Positions 33,753 to 46,479 of a stretch of DNA of 64,000 bases are shown here, piece after piece; the first letter of the stretch is position 1, and every line of letters starts with the position of its first letter. The stretch comes from Chenopodium formosanum (taxonomy: Eukaryota; Streptophyta; Magnoliopsida; Caryophyllales; Amaranthaceae), in assembly GCA_024500155.1 (NCBI GenBank), contig CM044868.1:33095665-33159664 (forward strand), in the 5' to 3' direction. The position numbers and the translations under genes were made by a program. The notes under the pieces were generated by a model. The model saw nothing but the letters and a program-made list of their open reading frames with translations. It was not told the DNA's origin and ran no database searches.

Positions 33753-36700
33753 CTATGGCGCCGGAGGACGTAGGCCTATCATGCCATAAAATTGCGCCAT
33801 CCGAGGAGTCACCTCTCCACCAGCTCCGGCCTCAGCACCAGCTCTAGCCTCCGTAGGAGGAGGGAAAATCAAGACAGGACCGCTCCAGCCAAGATCCATT
33901 TGAGGCTGAGACCGCGGAGGCTGCTGCAATGACGAGCCAACCTCGTACATCCCACCACCTCTGAAAGCCGAGGTAGCCTCTCCTACCGGTGCAGCAGAAG
34001 CACCCTCAGAAGAAGATCCTGAGCCCTCAGCAACATCAGCTTGAGCAGCCTCAGAACGACCACCTCTACCTCCAGACAAAGTGCGACGACGTCTCGAGCT
34101 AGACCTCACCGGATCTCTACGCCCCTCAGGCCTTGTACGGGTGTGAGAAGCGATCGGCTGACCCTACAAAAAGAATTAAATCAGAAACAAGGTAAAACTG
34201 AAGCCATAATACAGAAATAATAAGTAAAGAAAAGTTACCTCTCGAACGACGTCGTCTCGACGACAGGTAGCTGCGTTCCTCATCCGAACGAGTTGGCTCC
34301 GGAAGGTTACAAGGTAATAAACGCGTCGTCAATTGTCTATCCCTAGATCAAATACAATTTATACAACCTAAACAAACCTAATACGAGTATAAGGCAAGCA
34401 TAGGAGTCGAACCACAGAGAACGGTAAACACCACCAAATGTTATCGACAATTAAGCTAGTCCGGAATTGGGGATAACTAAACTAAAGTCTAAAAATGCTA
34501 AAACAAGAAATAAAACATTAAGGCACCAAGGGAAATGGGTAGGTGAAGATGTCACTTGATCATGCAATAACACGGAAGCAAAGCAATGGTAAACTAAGCA
34601 TGCATGAATATCGAAGTAAAGGGTCCAATCTAGCCGCCTTCCGGGGTCAATTGGCTTCTCCTAACATAGCCTCTATGTTTCCACATTCGAACCATATACT
34701 AGGAGGTACTATTAAATAATAATCGATAGTAATGAATCTCAACTAAGTCAACTTTTGTTACTTGTTAGTAAAGACTCATCTTTGATCAACTAACAATGTG
34801 CACTTGCAAGAAAGACCAAAGAATATCAAGCATGCAAAGACTTTAATCACCATTAACATAACCCCAACATTAAAAGCATGAACAATTAGCAACTACACCA
34901 TCCCCACACCCTTGGCTAGATGACTACTAACAAATCATGTTGAAAACAATATCAATCATCAAATCAATAAGCACCAACATGATTAATAAGCAAAGAAGAA
35001 AAATAAAAGCAAATAAACAAAATCAAGAACAAAGGTAAAGAAAGAGAGTAAGAAATTGCTCATTAATTGAAGATGAAGGTCTACAAAGGATTGAACAAGC
35101 TCCTTCTTCAAAATCTAAGTTCATTAATGAAGAAAATCTCACTTTTTCTCTCTACCAAAGAAGACTAATCCTAACCTAACCTAAAACTAAAACTAATTAG
35201 AGAGAAGAATAGATAGTTATTCCATGTCTTTTTTAATTACCCCCAAAATTGGGTATTTATACTAAGCTAATAAAACTAGGAAAAAAAAAAAGAGAAATAA
35301 AAGAAGGAAATAAAATAAAGAAAGAAAAGGAAATAAAAAGAAAAGAAAATAAATGAAAAGAAAGCAAAAGAGAAAATAAATAAGAAAAGGAAGAGGAAAG
35401 GAAATAAAAATAAAAGAAAAAGAAAAAGAAAAATAAATAAAAAAAAAAAACAAATCAATTCCCACCCAAAACCATCAGCACCCCGATTTCCCTCTTCTTC
35501 TCCTTCACTTTGGCTGCTCTATCTCCATTGAAACGCACCACCATCACCACCGTTCATCAACTATCATCATCAAATCGAGGCCGTTCATCTTCATTAAAAG
35601 CCATGTGCATAGCTCGTGAAGCGGTTTGGTCGAACCATGGGTTGGTGCGGCCGAACTACGGGGATGGTTCGGTCAAACCATGGGTATGTTTGACCACTCC
35701 TCTTCGAATAACAAAACCCCCAAAGTCTTTGACTCGAAGTTCGACCGAACCACCAACGGTTTGCCCGAACCCGATTGAAATCGAATTTGCTTTGATTTGC
35801 TGCTGATTTTGGTGATGTTGGCTGTGATGCGAGGGACGATAGCAGGTCGCCGGCTGCTGCTATATGTGGAGGAGATGGTAGCTGGCGATTTTGGCGGCTG
35901 GCGGTGGCTGGGTATTGGTGGTAATGGCTGCTGTGGGTTGCGTGAGGTGGAGCAGGGGTTGCGCGAAGGTGGATGAAGGTGGGTTGAGTAGTGCGGCTGC
36001 AGCAATTGGTTGGAGGTTGGGAACGGTGGTGAGGTGGAGTTAATTGGTTGCTGCTGTTGCTGTTTTGTGGCTGGTGGTTGATTGGTGGCAGCAGGGGAGT
36101 GGTGTTGCGGGGTGCGCGAAGGTGGATGAAACAGGGGCTGTAGCTTGGGGTGGTGAATTGGTGGCTGTGAGTGGTTGTTGTTGATGTTGCAGTTGCTGTT
36201 GGTGTGTGTTGCGGTTGTGCGTGATTTGTGAGTGGAAAGCAGGGAGTTTTGATGGTGGTTGTTGTTGCTGATTGGTGGTGGGTACGGAGGTGATTGAGGG
36301 AGGCAGCAACTATGAGGGGTGTTGTGGTGCTTGCGGGGTGAAGCAGGGGAGTGGATTGGCTGGTTGCGGTGGTCAGGTGGTTGGTTGTGTTGCTGTTAGT
36401 GTTGGTGGAGCAGGGCAACGAAGTGCTGTGTGGGCTGGTAGGTGCGTGAAGCAAGGGAGTTTGGTGTTTTGGTGTGGTGGAGGATAAGGGGAAAAGAGAG
36501 GAGGAGTGTGGTGAAGGATAAGGTGGCAGCTAGAAGCAGGGAAATGTGCACACACTTGTCTCATCCCCGAACTCCGAACTCACTTGACATGAAACCCGGG
36601 ACCGTACACACAAAACCGAGAAAGGAATTGGGAAAAAGAATAAGAATAAAATAAAATGAAAATAAATAAAGGACGAAATAAAATAAAACCAAGACAAATA

Positions 36701-38792
36701 AAATAAAATAAATTAAATAGGAATAAATAAAATAAAATAGAAAATAAGAGACATAAAACTAAACTAAAAATAATAAAACAAAAACTATACAAGCAAATAA
36801 AGTAAAATAAAATACGAAAATAAACTAAAGCTAATAAAATAAAGAAAATAAACTAAAACGCTCCAACACTACCAAATAAACAAGAAACTTTATTAAAGAG
36901 AAAACAAGAGAAAGAAAGGGAAAATAAGATAAAATAAACACGAAAATGACTCTAAAACTACTCCCTAAGAGTGACATAAATGTCACTCATCAGAAGGCAT
37001 CTATACATCGTGCCATAGCCGAAACCACCTCACGTGGGAACTGTCAAGAAAAGTAAGTTAGTAAAAATGCATGATAACTGAATACAAGATTCTGAAGTAA
37101 AGCTAGACTTACACTAGTCTGGTGACGAGGAATCGACCGCTCCACGAAGAGCTCGCCCTCAGGAGCCGGAGAAATCATCTCCTCGATCGGCCCATATGTC
37201 CCCTGGTAGTGGATGGACATACGGGGTGGAACAAACTCAGTGGGACCATCCTGATAAAACAGAAAGAGATCAGTAAGATATTACTTGGGGGCTACTCAGC
37301 GAAAAACAAAAGTTAAAGATCTTACCCTCACATCCTCGACCGGTACAGGGGCTGGAGCCAACAAAGGAATTAGCTCCTTAGCATAACTCCGTCCAAGGAC
37401 CACATGGGACCGCCAGAGGGAACCAGACTCCTCAGCCATGCTCGACAACTCTCTCTCGTCGAGCATGTGACGTGGTGGAGGAGCAGGAACAACAAAAGCA
37501 TCGGAAGAGTGCTGTCTAGCGACTCTCTCTCCTTAGTATACGACCGCTCCATAGGTCCCCAGAAAGTAGCGGCGCTCAGCAGAGTACTGAACGGCTAATC
37601 TAGGGACTATCCAACCGCCCCATGGTCGGTATACTACCTTAGGTTCCTATAAAAATACCAATTGGGTAAGAACATGTCCAAAACATCGCAGAAAAGCAAG
37701 ATAAACACTAAGAGTTGTACCGAGATGATCCGACTCCGGACACGTGCAGTAGACAGGTCCACATGGTGGCCGCCCCAAGAGGCGCTCACCGGATACCCCC
37801 TCGGCGACAGTCTCGCCGGCGCAATGGAAGGAAAGTACTCGTAGAACCAGATCTACAAAAAGTTAAAAGCGTGAGTAAATGCTAACTAACATATATGGCT
37901 AAACTTTATAGGAAATAATGTTTACCTCTACGACTTTCCAGAAAGCAGACATAGCAACATTCGTCCTAGAGGATCGATGGCGACACGAGTCCCTCAGTGC
38001 ACGAACGAAGTCAGTATAGGCCAAGCTGGCCCAGTCATAAGTCCCAATCCGTGGGAGATCGCGAACAGCAGGGAGGTAGTAAAGCAATGCCCTACTACCC
38101 CTGTCAGGGGAGAGTGTCCCTGACAACAACATCAGTACGAAGATGCGCACCCGCTGCTCTCGGGTGGTCGCATCGTCATCAAGAGCCGCTGCCAGCGTCG
38201 AGCGGCGAATCCCTCTAGCACTGAACTGAGTTGTCTCGACCTCAGCTCGGGCCCGAACAGCAATTGGCCCCAACAGCTCCTCGACTTGCGGAGAAAAGAC
38301 GTCGATACTAGCGTCAAACGGCAGCGGCACATGAGAGAACTCCAGTCCTGTGATGAGACTGAAGTTTGTAGGAGTGACCATCATCTCACCCTAGGGAAAA
38401 TGAAAGGTGTTGGTGGTGTCCCAGAAGAATTCCACCAGAGTGCGTACTACGTGGTGATCCCCGCTGGAGGCAACCATAGCCTCGGAGGTCTCGAATAAGG
38501 CAACCAGTCCGCAAGACTCCCATAGGAGTCTCGTCTCTCGATCTCTAGCGATATGCATGCTATACAAATCACCTAGACCATCACAGCTAGAGCCGTGATG
38601 TCGTGTCCTCCCGGGCTCGGTTCCCCGTCTCACCCTCTCGGAAATGTGGTGGACAGGGGCAAAGAACAAAGTCCGCTCATCCCACTCCGGGAACCGACCA
38701 AGCGAAGTGGACGGTGTAGTGTCGTCCTCCATGGGCTCATGCTCCCGTCTAGTGTTTCGGGACCGTGAACCCGAGCCTCTTTGTCTAGCCAT
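33753..38792 (-). pseudogene. antisense gene 2 of element C (aORF2), plant-mobile-domain-like, six exons, split by solo LTR
   Basis: Exons on the minus strand: 38792-37926, 37852-37721, 37646-37326, 37250-37113, 37040-36993 continuing at 34301-34239, and 34163-33753. All junctions are GT-AG and phase 0, and one TSD copy keeps the fifth exon in frame across the solo LTR. Exon 1: VRTLVEFFWDTTNTFHFP, GEMMVTPTNFSLITGLEF and DWASLAYTDFVRAL; exon 2 opens with IWFYEYFP. These match plant mobile domain (PMD) proteins as I know them. The C terminus is Arg/Ser then Gly/Ala-rich. Lesions: TAG at 38393-38391 in the FHFP-GEM motif, TAA near 37536 in exon 3, and the LTR. PMD proteins occur in plant transposable elements and silencing factors; the role here is unknown. 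Confidence 0.8.
34307..36992 (-). mobile_element. solo LTR, Athila-like (B family), reverse orientation
   Basis: 2686 bp. On the minus strand it starts TGATGAGTGACATTTATGTC at 36992 and ends near CTTGTAA at 34307 (terminal CA mutated). Identical GAAGG at 34302-34306 and 36993-36997 is the TSD. TATAAATA (minus) lies near 35260. No internal region: LTR-LTR recombination removed it. It is related to but clearly diverged from the B LTRs. A 286-codon His/Thr/Pro-rich ORF inside is low-complexity. Confidence 0.93.
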
Positions 38793-40405
38793 GCTACATT
38801 GTGCAAAATTATCATGAATTAAGGTTCTATAGTATCTAAAGGTTCGCCTAGCCGCATGATACTATGTTCGCAAAAAACAGAGTACGTAGTACTAAAACAG
38901 AGCACAAATTCAAATTGAGCATGACGACATTTTTTGAAGCAATCAAACAATTTCTTGCAACATTATAGTGATTATTGTGACAAATTGAACAAGAATTGCA
39001 AGCAAAAATATCAAGAACAAGCCACATTGTTCTTCACGACCTTAAGAGGTCCAACAATGGCAGATTGCTCGTTTCTTCATCAAATTGAGTCAAACAAGTC
39101 TCAAATTACTCCCAAGGCAATATACAAACATAAAAAAGCAATTTCATGGCATAAAACTTGATAAACAAAGAAAATTGAGCATTACAAGTTTCAAATTTTC
39201 ATGAAATTCGTGAATAAAAATGCCAATAATTCACAAAAACCGGTGTGAGTTGGAGGAAAGCTTACATAGATCAGGAATATAGATGAAAAGAGCTTTTATT
39301 TGCAACAAATTTGAGCAAATTTGGTTGAAAAACGAGCAAGAACCAAGCAATCGAAGTTTTCGGACTTCTCTTGGACTGTTTCGCGACGAACAAAGCAAGA
39401 AATGAACGGAAAATGGAATTTAAAGAAAATTCCCGTGTTGGCGCCAGTCTTTAGGCATTGGCGTCACGTTCTGTGCTTGGCGCCAGACGCCAATGCCAGC
39501 GCCTGGCGCTAATGCCATATTGTTGGCGCTAAAAGTTTTTCAGCGACGCCAAAGCAGCCAGCCTCCTGTTGAGGTTGTGCTAGCTTTCTGCAACATATTT
39601 TGGGTTCCTTGGTATGCCAGTTAGCCCCTATAAGCAATTTGACATGATTAAGTAGTCGGTTTGATTACAATTGCAATAAGTGATCGACCTGATAAAAAGA
39701 TCGTCTCACTAAGCTTAAAGCGCCTAAACATTGGCTCATTAGCAAAGAGCACCGACATATAGGTTCATTAGCAAAGGGCACCGACATACAAGTTCAAGAG
39801 CAAAGAGCGCCGACGTACAGGCATAACAAAGGCAGAGTTCAGGCGAACTTTTAAAGATCGACAGGCGTGGGTCTTCGGTATTTTCCTTTGGGAAATTATC
39901 GCATCAAATGAGGATGACTTCAAGAGAAGATATCTTCGGCGGAAAGTTGTCATGGACAACTGAAGGTAATTTCAGGACGAAATTGTCTTCGATCATAGTT
40001 CCTGAGGCATGGAAGATGATCATAATGCGGATGAGAATTATTTCAAGAGAAATAATTTTCGATGATATTCCCTTGGACGTGGAATATTATCATAGCAAAG
40101 GAAGGTCGTTTCAGACGAAGCAATTTTCCAAATTGGAAGCAGTTACAGGCGTAGCCGTTTTCAAGCGGGATGACATTCTCTAGCTTGCAGGAGGTCATCA
40201 AAACAAATCGGTTACTTTCAGAGACGTATGCTCGACGGTGCAAGATACGTGTTTCTTAACTCTTTTATCTGTTTAACTAATGCTAGTTTTGCAGGTATCG
40301 GCGTTACAAGATTGATTTAGGATCACAGAACGTTCTGAATCATTCTCCGTCCCTATCGCTACTTTGGCTTTCGTTTTCGAAACTTGCGTTTCTCCAAACT
40401 CAGTC
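38793..40405. other. 3' noncoding region of element C with degenerate repeats
   Basis: A GGCGCC-rich cluster at about 39438-39562 lies upstream of aORF2. From 39730 to 39830 units of GCAAAG(A/G)GC(A/G)CCGAC recur about every 34 bases. 39900-40200 repeats TTCAAG.GA...AATTTTC-like text at irregular spacing, probably a decayed tandem array of the kind known before the 3' LTR in Ogre/Retand elements. No gene. Confidence 0.65.
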
Positions 40406-40419
40406 AAAGTGGGGGCTTC
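40406..40419 (+). promoter_or_regulatory. polypurine tract of element C
   Basis: AAAGTGGGGGCTTC directly before the TG of the 3' LTR. Confidence 0.85.
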
Positions 40420-42581
40420 TGTAGACACCCATTTGTGTCTCCCCAAAACCAAACCCGGTGATGAGTACCTTTCACGTCGAATCATAATCGAATGAAACGA
40501 AAGTGTGGAAAAGTCTAGTGTTGCGGTTAGTTTTTGTTAAAATTCTTTCTTTCTGTTTTCGAAAACCCACTCTATTTTATGAAAACGTCCATTCCAGTTT
40601 AGTTTGGTCCATGATAAGAGTCCAATAATGGTGTAGTTGGATGGGGCTTGAAAAGACCTTTCCAACGATATATTATAAGCCCAATTCCGATGAATATTGA
40701 GAAAGTTATGGCCAAAATACTAAATTGGGCTCAAACCGGATTTTACCTACGACCCAATGATCATGAGGAGGGTCCAAAGGTTTAATCCTATTCCTAAACT
40801 AATTAGGATTGATTAGAATCTTCTATAAGTTTCTAAAATATCTTAATTATCCTTTTTTGAAAAGATAAGATTAATGAATTTGATTTAAATATAAATTTTC
40901 CTTTTTTTATAAAACTTTCCTTTTTTAAAGTCCTAATTCTATTCGGATTTAAACATTTTAAAAGACAGTCAGATATTATTTTCATGTCTCATATTTTTTA
41001 TTCAAATTTTATATGGTTGGATTGATCTTGAAATTATCTTTCCAATGATATATTATAATAATAATTCCGAGCTATAACGGAAAAGATATGAATAAGTTAT
41101 CAAACTCTATCCAAAACTGACACCGTCTCACTATTTCGTTCATATCTTTTATTCTACAAAAACTTTTAATCTGATTCTAATTGGGTTAGAAATTAGACTT
41201 TAATATCTTTCCAACGACATCTTATTTATCTTATTCCGATTCCTGGATCAAAAGATATGATAAAAACAAAATCCGCAAAAACTGTTGTCTACGAGTTTTA
41301 TTTCGATTCAAATTTGGATTCTTTTCTTAATTCTTCGACTCTCTTTCTTTCCTATAAGTAGAGGTCATATCTCCCCTTTTTCAATCACCAACTCTCATCA
41401 AGATATTCTTGATTATTCTCTCTCTCTCTCTTTTTCTAAACTAGCCTTTTCTCAAATACAAAATTCCGCATTCACAAGATCTAGAAACACCTAGCCATAT
41501 TCGAAGTTGCCTTCGCCCTAGATGTGAAAGGTTTAATTTCTGAGGGTTTGGTCCCAAATCTCTATTTCAATTATTTAATTTAATTGTTTGTTTATTATTT
41601 TCCTTGAAGTTACTAACGTGTGTATTTTGTTATTAGAAAGAGGTACGAGGCATCCAAGTAAGTACTTTAATTGATTAATTGATTTATGATGTAGATATCA
41701 TGTTTATATTGTTATTATGATATTCCTAGTATCATGTCTAGGGTATTTTTAATATTAAATATTATTGCTATGATGCCTTTTATTCTCTTCCTAATATTTA
41801 TGATTGTTAGTATCATGTTAGGATTAAAGATTTGATTTTTATTGCTTAGTGACATGCTAGGGTTTGTTATTAATCTTGTTAGTATCATGCCTAGGATCTT
41901 GCTATGTTTATTATGCCTTAATATTAACATGAACATGATAATTATTATAATTGTTATAATTTATGATGATTATTATTTATTATTATTTTGATTATGATTA
42001 TTTTATTATGATTATTATAATTATTATTCATGATATTGATTATTTATTATGTTGCTTGATATTTATTTTATTGCTTGATCACACCTTTTTATTGCATGTT
42101 TAAAGGGAATTGGTATTTGCAATCACGCTTAATAAGATAATTAATAATCTTGTTAGGTTAATGTGATTATGATTCAAGTGATCGCCAATAATAGATTTAT
42201 TTGTGCATTAAATTCAACCAACATAGATTAAACAGGTTTAGAGTTAATCCTATTGATTGTATGTTAGTCAGAAAGCACACATGAATACGAGCAGAATAAA
42301 GTAGAGGCCTATTATTATGGCAGGTTCAATCTCTTTTAGGTTGGATTTGTACCATCATCCCCGAACCCTTATTTGGTTCATGACCTTATGGAGTTGACGA
42401 TCTCTTGGATCGTTAAGGGGTGTAACCTTCACCTCGTGAACGGTTTACAAGTTCCTTAAAAAACTTGTTAGCGACTCTTTTGCTCTATCTTCTTCCCTTT
42501 TGGACGCCACCATACTTTAGTGTATGATCACAGTGGGGTTCAAGCTAGTGGGATTTTAAAGGCTTGAAATTATTCCCTACA
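40420..42581 (+). repeat. 3' LTR of element C
   Basis: 2162 bp from TGTAGACACCC to CCCTACA, followed by TSD CCGCC. Collinear with the 5' LTR; mismatches by eye are more frequent than between the B LTRs, fitting C being older. The TATA box here reads TATAAGTAG. Confidence 0.95.
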
Positions 42582-42586
42582 CCGCC

Positions 42587-43897
42587 GAAGCATAAAATCT
42601 ATTCTAAAGTTTCAAGCAAAAGCCTAGTGAGAGTTTGTATGAGGCTTGGGAAAGATATAGGGAGTATCAACGTGAATGTCCTCATCATGGAATTCCAAAT
42701 TATCAAATCATACAAATTTTCTATGGATGATTGAGCCCCCAAGGGAAGTCGTGTCTTGATGCCGGATCCGGAGGCCCGGTTATGAACAAGATCGAAGAAG
42801 AGGTTGTAGATATAATTAAGGATGTAGTTCGTCACTACATGCATGGATTGACAAGAGGGAGAGAGAGAGTCCATAAGCAAGAGTGGCTCAATGGTTTATT
42901 CGGTTGATCATCTTAACGCAATCAATAAATTGTCTTCCCAAGTCTCAAACTTGGGAAAGGAGATGACATTGATTAAAGCCAAGCTAGAGAGTGCCTCTTC
43001 GATTACACCAAGTCTTCCCTCCCATATAAAAGGGAGATCAGAGGTACACCTTCTAACTCTACTCCTCCTTCTACCTTGAGTAATATGCCAAGTGGTTGTG
43101 TCTTTTGTGATGTTTGTGGGTCTTATGACCATGATTCTTCTAATTGTCCAAATGCTTTTGAAAATTGTGATGATGTTGAAAACAATGATTGTGAGCAAGT
43201 GAATTTTGTTTCCAATAACAACAATGGACAAAGATTTGATGGTCCAAGGAATTTTGAGAATAGAAATTCTCACCAACAAGGTAGTTTTGATAACTACAAC
43301 AATAGTGGTTATAAGAACCAAGGAAATCAAGGTTTCCAAGGTAACTATAACAAACAAGGTTATAGTAGTCAAAACCAAAGCCAAGGGTATGAAAATCAAG
43401 GCTAATCTCATGGCTTTGGTGGCCAACACACAAATTTTGGTATTAATCAAGGTCGAGGTAATTGGAACAATAAAAATAGGGGAAATATTCAAAACAACAA
43501 ACAAAAGGGGACCCCACCCGGATTCGCTCCAAGACCTCAAGGCAATGATGATAATTATTATGCTCAACCCCCATATTCCAAGACTACCTTAGGGGAGATC
43601 ATTGAGAATTAAACCAAGATTTTGAACCCCTACATGTCGGTGAGTGATAAGAAGTTTAATGAGATGATGACACACAACAAGATGCTTGAAACCCAAATCA
43701 CTGAACTAGCTAACACTTTAAAAGATTGTGCTAGCCCTTCTTCACTACCCTCTCAAGGAGTTGATCCTAAGAAACCCGTTTATTCTATCACCACAAGCAG
43801 TGGAAAACTTCTTGAAGAGAGATTTTCTAGGAATAGTGAGGAGGATGAGAAGAAGAGTGATTATGATTCAAGTAAGGAAAAAGAGGAAGAAGATTAG
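42587..43897 (+). pseudogene. Athila-like gag, 3' half (element A)
   Basis: Continues the gag cut at 13535 after one TSD. With frameshifts: SESLYEAWERY, CPHHGIPNYQIIQIFYG, then a zinc knuckle CDVCGSYDHDSSNC near 43103-43144. A long Asn/Gln/Gly-rich segment follows (SGYKNQGNQGFQGNY), then PYMSVSDKKFNEMMTHNKML and ITTSSGKLLEERF near the end, typical of Athila Gag. Stops at 43405 and near 43610. No pol follows: the next DNA is LTR sequence of element E. Confidence 0.88.
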
Positions 43898-43929
43898 AGA
43901 GTTCAATTTTTAGAATTAGAAGAGGAATT

Positions 43930-44837
43930 TTAGATCATTTTGTTGAGAGAGAAACTCTAGATTGTAGAGAGAGAAGTTCTTGATTGATGATTGAAGATTG
44001 ATGATTCTAGCATTTTCTCCATTGAATTGAAGCAAGTTTGTAAGGATTTCTTTTACTTTAATGCAATCTTTAGCTTATGATTTCAATTATTTTGTTGATT
44101 GTTCAAGTTTGAATAAAATTTGTGATTGAATTAATTTATTGATATGATGATGATGAAATTGTTGTTTGCTCAGTTTTGATCTTGATTTCCATGGATTGTG
44201 AGTAGTTCTCTTGCTAGGGGAATGGTGAAGCATATATGAGTAATGGATTGATGCTAATTGGGGGAAATTGATGTTGCTGATGTAGTGATTAAATTGGTTG
44301 ATTGATTAAGTGCATGTGTGTGATTAATTGAAGAGTAGCTAACTTTGATTGTTACACTAGAATGCATTGTACGTAAGTTCACATTGATAAGGAAAATTGA
44401 TTTGTGACTTGCTTTTGTCAATTAAGTATGTTTGCAAGGTTCCTAGTTAGAGTCTCTCGTAGTTGACGCTAGCTTGGCCTCTAGGAGATAAGCCTACCAT
44501 TCTCTCTTGATTGCTTAATTGATTTTCCCTCGCAACATTCGACTTAGTCATCTCCAACCTCAACTAGTTGTATCCATTCCGAGTATATGTGGATCCTAAA
44601 CCCTAGTGCTTGATATTATTTGATTTCTTCTTGATTGTTTGATTGCTTTGGAATTTGCACACCTTACTTCATTACTTCGAGATAGCTTAGCTATAGCATT
44701 AGCATTCATCTCCCATTCCTAGTGGTTTGACCCTCGACTTACTCCTATTCTAGTTATAAGGGTGTGTTGAGAGATTACAAATTTTGTTTGACCGAGGGAA
44801 GATTAGTTTTCAACAACCTAGTCTCCACCCGCGATCA
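43930..44837 (+). repeat. LTR fragment of Athila-like element E (5' truncated)
   Basis: Resembles the R-U5 part of the A LTR (GCATGTGTGTGATTAATTG, CTCTAGGAGATAAGCC, TTTGACCGAGGGAAGATTAG) and ends GATCA just before a PBS. No TATA or terminal TG: U3 is missing. It abuts the end of A gag, so a deletion or recombination joined A and E here. Confidence 0.75.
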
Positions 44838-44840
44838 AAA

Positions 44841-44858
44841 TGGCCCCGTTGCCAGGGA
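44841..44858 (+). promoter_or_regulatory. PBS of element E (tRNA-Asp type)
   Basis: TGGCCCCGTTGCCAGGGA, three bases after the LTR end; two mismatches to the tRNA-Asp complement. Confidence 0.83.
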
Positions 44859-44954
44859 ACAATGTCTAAGTTTGAGTGTTTTTTATTGCTTGAGTCTAGG
44901 TCTTTGTATATACTTTTCTTTTATTTGATTTTTGTTTGTTTTGTGAAAAAAATA

Positions 44955-45631
44955 ATGGCATGTCTATCTTTTCCTCAATATAACAATGAGCCTTTTTGTT
45001 AATATTTATATAGACTAGCGGGATTTCTAGACTATCATTGTTGTACTCTTTGGGAGGCTTGTGAGATTTGTTATTTTGGTTGAATGAACAAATTAGGAAT
45101 GAAGTTGAATGCATGTATAATGGTAGATTTAGAGCATTGTCAATGGATGGTGCTTGGGATTTCTATGTTTGGTTTTCTAGTGATGTTTATATTAGGGGTA
45201 ATCGTATTTCTAATTTTGATGTGTAATGTGTTAATTCTCCTAATACTAGCATGATCTCCCATGATGCATCACATGATCCAATTAGTGAACCTAGAACAAA
45301 TGCTTCCAATTCTATTTCCTCTGTTTTTCATGATAATGAGGTGCATGCTCAAGTTGACAAATCTCATATGTTTGATTGTGCCCCCACTCCCCAATGTGAT
45401 GTATATGCTCATGATTTCAATGTTAATTCTTCCAATCTTGGTTGTACTTCTTCTTCTCTTGTTGAGCCTCAATCTTCGACACCTTTTGAATCTCTTATTG
45501 CTACTTTGGAAACTCAAATTAGGCATATTGAGTTTAGTTATGATCTTGGGACTAAAAAGGAGTCGATTCTTAATTATTTGAAAAGTCAATTGGAGGTGAT
45601 GAAAAAGAGTGTGGAGCATCTTGAGGAAGGG
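44955..45631 (+). pseudogene. gag-like ORF of element E, 5' half
   Basis: ATG 44955 (MACLSFPQYNNEPF) matches the start of the B protein but meets a stop after 15 codons. Later pieces in shifting frames match B (CQWMVLGISMF against the SSDEAWDFYSW region). From 45251 an open stretch (MISHDASHDPISEP ... EVMKKSVEHLEEG) leads to the CACTA insertion. Several stops make it non-functional. Confidence 0.78.
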
Positions 45632-46020
45632 CACTACTACAAAAATAAGCGAAGAGACCCGTTGAAATATCCTTTACAAACCGCCTATCAACGGGTCTCT
45701 ATCTAAGGGGTCTGTCAGATAAACAGACCGCCTCTATGGATGAGGGTCTATTTTTAAAAGTTAACAGACCCGTTATGCAAAATACCAGGTTTATTAGATT
45801 ACTTGTTTTAGAATAAAATATTAAAGATAAGAGACCCGTTGTAAAATAAATAGGGTATGTTTGTTATATTAAAGTGACCCGTTAAAAGAGAATAAAGGTC
45901 CTTTTGAAAATTAACTTCAGACCCTATATCATAGATATGGGGTTTCTTTGATATATTTTTTTTATTTATTCATCAACCTGTAAGATCCCTTCTTCACCTA
46001 TCAGGTCTGTTAGCATACAC
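45632..46020. repeat. left subterminal repeats of the CACTA element
   Basis: Copies of GAGACCCGTTG, AACGGGTCTCT, CAGACCCGTT and GTGACCCGTT in both orientations. In CACTA elements such repeats bind the element's DNA-binding protein (family knowledge). The right end carries the same motif. Confidence 0.85.
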
Positions 46021-46040
46021 GTTTTTTTTTTCTTTTTTTC

Positions 46041-46479
46041 TTTTTTTTTTTTATAATCAATAAAATTTTTAAATGGCTTTTTATTTTCCAGCAATTTCTT
46101 CAATAAATACTTATTAATTTTCTTTTAAAACTAACCTGCATAATATGTAATTCAATAAAATTTGTTGACAACCATGGCACTATACATCAACCATTGTTTC
46201 CAAAAACAGCATTCTACCATGTACACCATTACAAAAAAAAAAAACCATGGCATTAAACATCAACCATGGCACACATATGTTCCAAAGTGTATGTGTTGAA
46301 TAAAAATTTGAACCAAAATGCAAGCAATTACCATACTATCTTTGACTTCTTCATCAGCTTAGTTTAGTTGTTTAAGCAAATATTCAACCCAAATATCTAG
46401 TATCTCATCAATTTCTTCCGATGAATAAGCTTCTTGAGTAAAGAACTGCAATGTAAATAGCAGAAAAAAGAATTAAATA
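46041..46479. other. AT-rich interior of CACTA element
   Basis: No ORF or structured repeat seen apart from a repeated ACCATGGCA..AACATCAACC phrase near 46170-46270. Confidence 0.5.

Larger units (their letters stand above)
13536..42581 (+). mobile_element. Ogre/Tat-type Ty3-gypsy element C, host to two later insertions
   Basis: LTRs at 13536-15695 and 40420-42581; TSD CCGCC at 13531-13535 and 42582-42586. Removing B and the solo LTR with one TSD copy each gives about 17.7 kb. Order: LTR, tRNA-Arg-type PBS, 1.7-kb leader, gag-pro, probable intron, RT, deletion, integrase C-terminal part, two antisense genes, tandem-repeat-like spacer, PPT, LTR. Large size, arginine primer, pro/RT intron and antisense ORFs are known traits of the Ogre/Tat lineage. 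It inserted into the gag of element A. Confidence 0.93.

Noticed and set aside
35594..36454. 286-codon antisense ORF in the solo LTR
   Set aside because: Low-complexity His/Thr/Pro composition, inside an LTR, no homology recognisable; the same region gives ORFs in other frames.
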